From NCBI GenBank assembly GCA_934433485.1, contig CAKRZR010000006.1:85015-149014 (forward strand): 64,000 bases of DNA, read 5' to 3'. Of the stretch, positions 58,207 through 64,000 are shown in pieces. Source of the DNA: an uncultured Eubacteriales bacterium. Its GTDB lineage: Bacteria > Bacillota > Clostridia > Oscillospirales > CAG-272. The position numbers and the translations under genes were made by a program. The notes beneath the pieces were generated by a model. It was not told the origin of the DNA, ran no database searches, and was given only the letters and a program-made list of their open reading frames with translations. Within the stretch, counting starts at the first letter, position 1. Each line of letters begins with the position of its first letter.

Positions 58207-58866
58207 TTATGGGTGCAAAATGTTGAACCGGCGGCGGAAGAGTCCGAGTAGGATCCAGTAAAGAAGCTGCTTGCCGTAGCCGGAGAGGATGTTTGCCATC
58301 GTGTACCAGGCGCCGACGGTGGTCGGGGTCGCCGATGCGACGCGCAGAATCGCGAACAACAGGAGCAGTCCCGTGACGGTGTACCAGATGATCCGGTCGG
58401 AAAGGCGCGTGTTCGAGAACAAAAGTAAGAGAAACGCGCCGACGATGATGAGGAATACACCGGAACGCGCCACGGTCTGCCAGCCGTAGAAGCACCAGAC
58501 CCCGCTTAGCACCACACCGATCACCCCGGTCAGGGTGTAGCGCAAAAATCGTCTGCCGCACAGTGGATCGGCGTACGCGTAGGTCAGCACACAGAGCGCG
58601 GCTTCACACAGCGTCGGAATGATGTAGGCGGCGATCGATACAATGGAGTCCGTGATGCCGTCCCAAACCGTGGTCAGAGACGCGGCGACCTCGCTGTACT
58701 GTCCCGCAATGATCAAAAGAAGCTGCCCAGCGAGGGAGAGGAGCTGTTGGATGATCCCGGACGCCGCTACAGAAAACGCCAAAAGCCAGCACAATGCGCC
58801 GGGCTTGGCAAAAAAATCGTTGTTCCAGACGTGCGTATGACCGGAGGAGTGTCTTTCCTGTGCCAT
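58207..58866 (-). CDS. Integral membrane protein of unknown function
   Basis: 219 residues, about six predicted transmembrane segments (for example 'LCWLLAFSVAASGIIQQLL', 'GVFLIIVGAFLLLLF', 'WYTVTGLLLLFAILRV') and a basic C-terminus. No motif identifies a family. It is 34 bases upstream of hemW and 4 bases after the sugar isomerase gene, within one minus-strand block. Confidence 0.75.
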   Translation of the reverse strand: MAQERHSSGHTHVWNNDFFAKPGALCWLLAFSVAASGIIQQLLSLAGQLLLIIAGQYSEVAASLTTVWDGITDSIVSIAAYIIPTLCEAALCVLTYAYADPLCGRRFLRYTLTGVIGVVLSGVWCFYGWQTVARSGVFLIIVGAFLLLLFSNTRLSDRIIWYTVTGLLLLFAILRVASATPTTVGAWYTMANILSGYGKQLLYWILLGLFRRRFNILHP

Positions 58867-58870
58867 ACCG

Positions 58871-59707
58871 TCACCTCACGTACCGCACCGCGATCCGACA
58901 GGCACGCTTGTACGCCTCGGCAAGATAGACCGGCAGCGGCATGGCGGCGTATCCGTCGTTTTCGTGGCGGTTTGGCTTGGAATGGATCGTCAACTCAAAA
59001 TTGAGATATTCGAGCGGTTTCGACGCGCGCAGACGATTTACATTGTACTCCCAGTCGCCGATGCCGTCGTAGGGCAGAAGGTGGAGATCGTCCGTCCAGA
59101 ACGTGCGCCCGTCGTACCGGCTGACGCCGAGATTGTCGTTTAAGTGCGTGACAAGGAGCCGGTCGCCGTACAGGGCAAGCAGATCCTTGCTGTGGTTGTA
59201 GCACATCTCGTGACCGGCGTCCCAGCAGAATCCGACCGCGCCGCAGCCTTTATACTGATCCATGAGGGCAAAGAGGTATTCCTCGCCCTCTGTGTTCTCA
59301 AACGCGATTTTGACGCCGAGCCGTCCTGCCTCCCGTACCACGCGGTCAAACTGCGCGAAATGGAGATGGTCCCGGTCAAAGGCGTAGTCGAAGCCGATCC
59401 ACACGTGCGCCACCATCACCGGGATCTCATACCGCGCACAGTCCGTGAGAGAGGCGATCAGTTCTTCCGCCGCCGGGACCGAGATCGCCGGATCGGGATC
59501 CCACATTGCCGCTGCCTTTCCGAACGGCGCGTGCAGGGATTGCAGGGAGAGTCCGCATTCCCGCGCCGCGTCGATCATGGACGGCAGATCTACGCACTGC
59601 TCCGGGGAGACCGCGTCAAATCCCGCTTCGTGTACCAATCGGACAAAATCCGCCGCCGGTACGCCAAATCCGCCGCCCGCGGACATGCCGAGCTTTTGTT
59701 TCCACAT
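58871..59707 (-). CDS. Sugar phosphate isomerase/epimerase family protein
   Basis: 278 residues. TIM barrel of AP2Ec type with 'VSPEQCVDLPSMID', 'SLQSLHAPFG', 'VKIAFENTEGEEYLFALMDQYKGCGAVGFCWDAGHEMCYN', 'LLVTHLNDNLG' and 'NFELTIHSKPN', giving the metal Glu, Asp, His, Glu ligands. Probably acts on a sugar or cyclitol. It is a second, sequence-distinct member after the one at 27228-28067. Confidence 0.87.
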   Translation of the reverse strand: MWKQKLGMSAGGGFGVPAADFVRLVHEAGFDAVSPEQCVDLPSMIDAARECGLSLQSLHAPFGKAAAMWDPDPAISVPAAEELIASLTDCARYEIPVMVAHVWIGFDYAFDRDHLHFAQFDRVVREAGRLGVKIAFENTEGEEYLFALMDQYKGCGAVGFCWDAGHEMCYNHSKDLLALYGDRLLVTHLNDNLGVSRYDGRTFWTDDLHLLPYDGIGDWEYNVNRLRASKPLEYLNFELTIHSKPNRHENDGYAAMPLPVYLAEAYKRACRIAVRYVR

Positions 59708-59725
59708 GGTGTTGCCCTCCTGTGT

Positions 59726-61204
59726 TTATTTTACAAGTGTACCGACTGCCGTGCCCTGGTATTCGTTCAAAAAGTCTTCAGCGGTCTTCCGCATTTCCAC
59801 ACGCACCGTGTCGCCGTCGAAGGTGCATACCATGTGCGCATTGCCGAAATAGCGGTCGATCACCTGGAGATAGAGATGCAGACTGTTCTCCGTCGGAAAT
59901 TCCGCGCTCGCGGCGCAGCGGTAGTAGAAATCCCTCGTCCTGTGACCGCCCATGTCGTCGGAGTAACCCTCCTGCGGAAAATGCGCGAATACGTTGTAGC
60001 CAAGCCCGAACGGCAGCGATTTGTCCCCCTGCGCGTTTGTCCAGGAGAACACGCCGCCGTCTCCGGAGAACGTGAACCGGATGCGCGTGATCCCCATCGG
60101 ATTCTCGGACAGCGCATATTCTCTGCCGTGGATCGCCTCCTTCAGCGCGGACGTTTTTTCCCCGCGCAGCGCGAATAACGTCAGCCCACGTGCGTATCGG
60201 TCGAGACTGGCGGCGGCTTCCCGCGACTCCGGCAGCGCATCCGATGTGATTTCCGACAGAACAATATCGAAAAAGCCGTCAAGCACCACATTTTTCGCGT
60301 TCGGATTGCCCTGGTTATCGCCGTTGTAGACGAGGAGCACATCCTGTGACGGTACGCACAGCGCGAACTGGCAACCCATGCCGTTGAAGAAGAAGGAGTC
60401 GCCATAGCCCATCCAGATCTGATAGCCATAACCCTGCGCCTCAATCCCCGATTCCCGCGGCGTGTCGATCTGCTTCGTCGTCGCCGCGCGGACATACTCT
60501 CGATTGAGAAGCTGCTTCCCATCCCACGCGCCATACCGCATTGTGAACCGCGCGATTTTCCAGAGATCCTCCGGACGGCAGACAAGCGCGGAGTCGCCCC
60601 AGCTGTGTCCGCCCGGACAGGTCAGGAATTCCGCCGTCTCCGATACGCCGATGGCGTCAAAGAACTTCTCCCGGCAGTAGGCAAGCAGCGTTTTCCCGGA
60701 TACCCGCTCCACCAGCGCGCCCAAGACAAACGAGCCAAAGCTGTCGTACTCGAAATACGAGCCCTGCGGTCGGGTCGGCGTATCGTTTTTCTGGAAATAA
60801 AGCGCGACCCGGTCGAAATCCGGATAATGGAACCAGTACGGCGCCGTCCGCGTCGTTGCCATGCGGAGCATATTGCGGATCGTCAGCGCGGAGAAGTTTT
60901 CGTCCGTGCTCTGCGCCGATTCCGCCGGAAAATACGCAAACAGCCGGTCGTCCAGAGAGAGCTTTCCGTCCTGCACAAGAAAGCCGATCGCGAGCGCTAC
61001 AATGCTTTTTGTCACCGAATACATCCGATGGCAAAATTCTCGGTCAAACGGCTTCCAGTACCGCGCGAATACAATGTCGTCCCCGCGCGAGATCAGAACA
61101 TCGTGCGAGGCAAGCCCGTGCGCCTCTAAGTGACACAGATACTTTTCAATGGTCCCGGAGGATATCCCTACCGCCTCCGGCGATTTTTGCAGATACGTTG
61201 TCAT
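59726..61204 (-). CDS. Serine hydrolase, beta-lactamase class C family
   Basis: 492 residues. 'YSVTKSIVALAIG' has the S-x-x-K with Ser63 and Lys66; the Tyr motif is 'YDS'. The last 150 residues form an extra domain. No signal peptide is visible, so it is probably cytoplasmic, unlike true penicillin-binding proteins. Members hydrolyse esters or peptides. First gene of the minus-strand catabolic block; the lepA 3' repeat lies upstream. Confidence 0.9.
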   Translation of the reverse strand: MTTYLQKSPEAVGISSGTIEKYLCHLEAHGLASHDVLISRGDDIVFARYWKPFDREFCHRMYSVTKSIVALAIGFLVQDGKLSLDDRLFAYFPAESAQSTDENFSALTIRNMLRMATTRTAPYWFHYPDFDRVALYFQKNDTPTRPQGSYFEYDSFGSFVLGALVERVSGKTLLAYCREKFFDAIGVSETAEFLTCPGGHSWGDSALVCRPEDLWKIARFTMRYGAWDGKQLLNREYVRAATTKQIDTPRESGIEAQGYGYQIWMGYGDSFFFNGMGCQFALCVPSQDVLLVYNGDNQGNPNAKNVVLDGFFDIVLSEITSDALPESREAAASLDRYARGLTLFALRGEKTSALKEAIHGREYALSENPMGITRIRFTFSGDGGVFSWTNAQGDKSLPFGLGYNVFAHFPQEGYSDDMGGHRTRDFYYRCAASAEFPTENSLHLYLQVIDRYFGNAHMVCTFDGDTVRVEMRKTAEDFLNEYQGTAVGTLVK

Positions 61205-61262
61205 AGAAACCTCCCAGATGGTACGAAATTGTCAGATCGCCAAGCAGCGACAGAAAGTCTGC

Positions 61263-61370
61263 GCACAAACGAAATCCTTGCTATTTAATATAAAAGTTTT
61301 GCGGAGCTGGGAGAAATGCTTTCGCATTCTTCCCTTTCCCAAAAGCCGCGTTCTCCCTGTCCCCCTCTCA
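61263..61370 (-). repeat. Dispersed repeat, copy at lepA stop
   Basis: On the minus strand it starts at the lepA TGA with GAGGGGGACAGG, GAGAACGCGGCTTTTGGG, the GAATGC-GAAA-GCATTT hairpin, CAAAACTTTTATA, and ends with AATAGCAAGGATTTCGTTTGTGCGC. It fills the 163-base gap between lepA and the serine hydrolase gene. Confidence 0.85.
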
Positions 61371-63188
61371 GGATTCGTCGTCGAGCTTGAGGACTGCCAT
61401 GAAGGCTTCGGGGGAGACCTGGACGCTGCCGAGCTGGCGCATTTTCTTTTTGCCTTCTTTCTGCTTTTCAAGCAGCTTCTTTTTCCGCGTGATGTCGCCG
61501 CCGTAGCACTTCGCGAGCACGTCCTTGCGCAGCGCCTTGACGGTCTCGCGCGCGATGATCTTGGAGCCGATGGCAGCCTGGATCGGGATCTCAAAGAGCT
61601 GGCGCGGGATGTTGTCCTTGAGCTTTTCCGCGATCTTGCGCGCACGTGCATACGCCTTTTCCGCGTGGACAATGAATGTCAGCGCGTCCACCATCTCACC
61701 GTTCAGGAGGAAGTCGAGCTTCACGAGATCCGACGCCACATACGCGTCAAACTCATAGTCCAGAGAGGCGTATCCGCGGCTCCGGGACTTGAGCGCGTCA
61801 AAGAAATCGTAGATGATCTCGTTCAGCGGCAGCTTGTAGTGCAGCTCCACGCGCGTTGTGTCGATGTACTTCATGTCGAGGAATTCGCCGCGCCGGTCCT
61901 GACAGAGATCCATGATGCCGCCCACATATTCCGTAGGCGTGATCACGGACGCGGATACGATCGGCTCCGCCGCTTCCTCGATCTCGTCCGGGGAGGGGTA
62001 GTTCGTCGGGTTATCGATGTAGATCACCTCGCCGGAGCGCTTTGTGATCTTGTAGATAACGCTCGGCGCCGTCGTGATGAGGTCCAGATTGAACTCTCTT
62101 TCAAGCCGCTCCTCGATGATCTCCATGTGTAATAGCCCCAGAAAGCCGCAGCGGAAACCGAACCCGAGCGCGATACTCGTCTCCGGCTCAAAGGTGAACG
62201 CCGCGTCGTTGAGCTGCAATTTCTCAAGCGCGTCCTTCGTCTCGTTGTAGCGCGCGCCGTCCGCGGGATAAATACCGGCGTATACCATCGACTGCACTTT
62301 TTTGAAGCCCGGCAAAGGCTCCGTCGCCGGATTTTCCACCAGCGTCACCGTGTCGCCGACTCTGGTGTCCGCCACCGTCTTGATCGACGCCGTCAGGTAT
62401 CCGACCTCGCCCGCGGACAGCTCTCCCGTGGAGCGCAGCCCGAACGGCTCCATCACGCCCACCTCGACGGTTTCAAATTCCGCGCCCGTGTGCATCAGGC
62501 GGATCCTGTCGCCGACCTTCAGCGTGCCCTCGACTACACGAATGTACACAACGACGCCCATATAGCTGTTGTATACCGAGTCGAAAATCAGACACCGCAG
62601 CGGCGCGTCCACGTCTCCCTGCGGTGAGGGCACGTCGCGGATGATCGCGTCCATGACGTCGCCGATGTTCAGCCCCGTTTTCGCCGATACCGCGGGACAG
62701 CCTTCCGCCGGAATACCGATCACGTCCTCGATTTCCGCCTGCACCCGCGCCACATCGGCGGACGGCAGGTCGATCTTGTTCACCACCGGCACGATCTCCA
62801 ATCCCGCGTCCACGGCGAGATACGCGTTTGCCAGGGTCTGCGCTTCGATCCCCTGCGTCGCGTCCACGACCAGCAGCGCGCCTTCGCAGGCGTTGAGGGA
62901 GCGGGACACCTCGTAGTTGAAGTCCACGTGACCGGGTGTGTCGATCATGTTCAATACGTACGCCTCCCCGTCCGGCGCCGTGTAGTCGATCCGAACCGCG
63001 CGCGCCTTGATCGTGATGCCGCGCTCCCGTTCGAGATCCATATTGTCAAGAAGCTGTTCCTCCATGTCCCGCGCCGACACCGTGTGCGAATACTCAAGGA
63101 TCCGGTCGGCCAGCGTCGATTTGCCGTGGTCGATGTGTGCGATGATGGAGAAATTGCGAATGTGTTTCTGTTTGTCCGTCTGCGCCAT
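61368..63188 (-). CDS. lepA: Elongation factor 4 (LepA)
   Basis: 606 residues, normal length, from ATG 63188 (AAAGG upstream). GTPase motifs '[13 protein letters not shown]', 'DTPGHVDFN' and 'NKIDLPSAD'; the C-terminal LepA-specific domain reads '[43 protein letters not shown]'. It back-translocates or rescues stalled ribosomes. Own promoter; a dispersed repeat starts at its stop. Confidence 0.98.
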   Translation of the reverse strand: MAQTDKQKHIRNFSIIAHIDHGKSTLADRILEYSHTVSARDMEEQLLDNMDLERERGITIKARAVRIDYTAPDGEAYVLNMIDTPGHVDFNYEVSRSLNACEGALLVVDATQGIEAQTLANAYLAVDAGLEIVPVVNKIDLPSADVARVQAEIEDVIGIPAEGCPAVSAKTGLNIGDVMDAIIRDVPSPQGDVDAPLRCLIFDSVYNSYMGVVVYIRVVEGTLKVGDRIRLMHTGAEFETVEVGVMEPFGLRSTGELSAGEVGYLTASIKTVADTRVGDTVTLVENPATEPLPGFKKVQSMVYAGIYPADGARYNETKDALEKLQLNDAAFTFEPETSIALGFGFRCGFLGLLHMEIIEERLEREFNLDLITTAPSVIYKITKRSGEVIYIDNPTNYPSPDEIEEAAEPIVSASVITPTEYVGGIMDLCQDRRGEFLDMKYIDTTRVELHYKLPLNEIIYDFFDALKSRSRGYASLDYEFDAYVASDLVKLDFLLNGEMVDALTFIVHAEKAYARARKIAEKLKDNIPRQLFEIPIQAAIGSKIIARETVKALRKDVLAKCYGGDITRKKKLLEKQKEGKKKMRQLGSVQVSPEAFMAVLKLDDES

Positions 63189-63229
63189 TTTGTAGCCTTT
63201 CCTCACAGCGTTTTCATAGATTCTCCCCT

Positions 63230-63258
63230 ATTATACCAGATTCCACCGTGAAAAACAA
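63230..63258 (-). promoter_or_regulatory. Promoter of lepA
   Basis: Minus-strand TTGTTT (63258-63253), 17-base spacer, TATAAT (63235-63230), 41 bases before the start. Confidence 0.7.
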
Positions 63259-63354
63259 GGAGATATTATAAAAAGTAGGATTTGGGGAAGAGAAAAACGC
63301 CCGCCCACATACCGGCTTGTACCGATCCATAAAAAACGGACAAAGACAAAAGAG

Positions 63355-63391
63355 CCCTCCTATGGTATAATAAAAGAATGCCATAGGAGGG
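63355..63391. repeat. Inverted repeat around a -10 element
   Basis: CCCTCCTATGG (63355-63365) and CCATAGGAGGG (63381-63391) are perfect 11-base arms. The 15-base centre contains TATAAT (63366-63371). The right arm holds the AGGAGGG that serves as ribosome binding site for an ATG at 63399. No clear -35 is seen. Confidence 0.7.
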
Positions 63392-63398
63392 AGTTTTT

Positions 63399-63596
63399 AT
63401 GCCAAGAAGATACAGACATAATACAGGTGGTATTTCAGGGCCTGATCCAATCGATCAGCCCTCGTTTTTTTCTTCACAGAGCATGAACCGTTCGTCTCTC
63501 CGGTCGAGTCGGCGATATTTGTATTCATCGTCGCCGCACCCTTGCAGTACAATCTCATCATCGGTATATCGTTTTACGGTCCATGCAAGACCCTGA
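63399..63596 (+). CDS. Possible tiny ORF behind a strong ribosome binding site
   Basis: ATG 63399 has AGGAGGGAG at ideal distance and a TATAAT 28 bases upstream. The 65-codon frame starts with basic residues (MPRRYRHNTGG) and is antisense to the gene at 63455-64000 after codon 19. A terminator hairpin lies at codons 14-25, so a full product is unlikely. It may be a short leader peptide or a remnant of a gene cut by rearrangement. Weak case. Confidence 0.3.
   Translation: MPRRYRHNTGGISGPDPIDQPSFFSSQSMNRSSLRSSRRYLYSSSPHPCSTISSSVYRFTVHARP
63438..63471 (+). terminator. Terminator-like hairpin antisense to gene 63455
   Basis: GGG-CTGATC pairs with GATCAG-CCC (one bulged base) around CAATC; CTCG and seven Ts follow (63465-63471). 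The direction is plus, though the flanking gene is minus. Confidence 0.65.
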
Positions 63597-64000
63597 TCGG
63601 TCCTGGTGTATTTTCCAGGCACACATTGCTCGGTCGGTATTACAATATTTTTTGCCTCATAGGAAAAATCGCATGAAAACACGCAGAATTCTTCCCGGTT
63701 GTCCTTGTAATTGCGTATTCTGAAAAACTGCCTGCCGCCAAACAACCCAATGTCAAAAACTATGTTGTACGACGCGCCGCAATAGATATTGGCATCCTCC
63801 GGTATTACGGAAAAAATGTAATCTGTTTTTTCCGTGCAAAGAGAAAAACTGAACTGATCTGCATCTGCCCGATAACTGTCTGCCATTCTCCAAAGCGTCA
63901 GGCACTTCGAAAATCCCGCTTCATTCACCTTTGGCAGCGGCTTCGCGCTGTGATCGACATAAAATTTTTCAAGGCGCCGCATGGTTCGCACCGCACTCGT
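63455..64000 (-). CDS. Protein of unknown function (N-terminal end cut or at window edge)
   Basis: 181 codons open to the right edge. An ATG at 63982 lacks a ribosome binding site, so the true start is likely outside. The sequence is beta-rich with scattered Cys ('FSFSLCTEKTDYIFSVIPEDANIYCGASYN', 'EEFCVFSCDFSYEAKN') and many aromatic residues, with no signal peptide visible. No family recognised. Confidence 0.65.
   Translation of the reverse strand, partial: TSAVRTMRRLEKFYVDHSAKPLPKVNEAGFSKCLTLWRMADSYRADADQFSFSLCTEKTDYIFSVIPEDANIYCGASYNIVFDIGLFGGRQFFRIRNYKDNREEFCVFSCDFSYEAKNIVIPTEQCVPGKYTRTDQGLAWTVKRYTDDEIVLQGCGDDEYKYRRLDRRDERFMLCEEKNEG

Overview
The window comes from a moderately GC-rich, endospore-forming member of the Firmicutes, most likely class Clostridia and near the Oscillospiraceae/Christensenellales-type gut lineages. 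The evidence is spore-coat genes cotJA-cotJB-cotJC, a T-box leader on cysE, UPF0210 and ACT-domain neighbours, glycyl-radical enzymes implying anaerobic life, LepA and HemW of Firmicute type, and AGGAGG ribosome binding sites throughout. The lineage is inferred from gene content only.

Positions 1 to about 21,440 are the right-hand part of a siphovirus-type prophage. Its lytic genes are on the minus strand. Read in the direction of transcription (right to left) they run: Cro-like regulator, a run of small early proteins, a 3D-domain protein, a zinc-finger protein, a radical SAM protein, a rolling-circle (HUH) Rep protein, VRR-NUC nuclease, putative late regulator, HNH nuclease, small and large terminase, portal, prohead protease, HK97-fold capsid, connectors, major tail protein, tail chaperone with a -1 frameshift site, and a tape measure protein cut by the left edge. 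Lysis and tail-tip genes must lie further left. The plus-strand lysogeny module (CI-like repressor, membrane-anchored DEDDh exonuclease, large serine recombinase) lies at 18.3 to 21.4 kb. Three matching operator palindromes sit in and beside the divergent control region.

The prophage ends inside the spore-coat gene cotJC. Only about the first 137 codons of cotJC remain to the right of the junction, and the recombinase points at it. The arrangement looks like the sporulation-gene interruptions known for skin/sigK and SPbeta/spsM, where a serine recombinase excises the element during sporulation and restores the gene.

The chromosomal part runs from 21.4 to 64 kb: cotJBA; comEC; DUF1294 and rnhA; a three-gene GDSL / TIM-barrel / PmoA-like operon; two orphan solute-binding lipoproteins flanking an ACT/UPF0210 pair; six tRNA genes (Val, Asp, Phe, Gly, Asp, Gly); a GNAT acetyltransferase; a glycyl-radical enzyme with its activase; TrkA and TrkH potassium uptake; mutY; a polysaccharide deacetylase; two secreted proteins; a copper chaperone and CopA; a histidine phosphatase; T-box-cysE, a CPBP protease and cysS; a seven-gene minus-strand block (SDR, flavin oxidoreductase, 2-hydroxyacid dehydrogenase, HemW, membrane protein, sugar-phosphate isomerase, serine hydrolase); lepA; and a partial unknown gene at the right edge. 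A dispersed intergenic repeat begins at the stop codons of trkH, copA, the SDR gene and lepA, with further related copies elsewhere.
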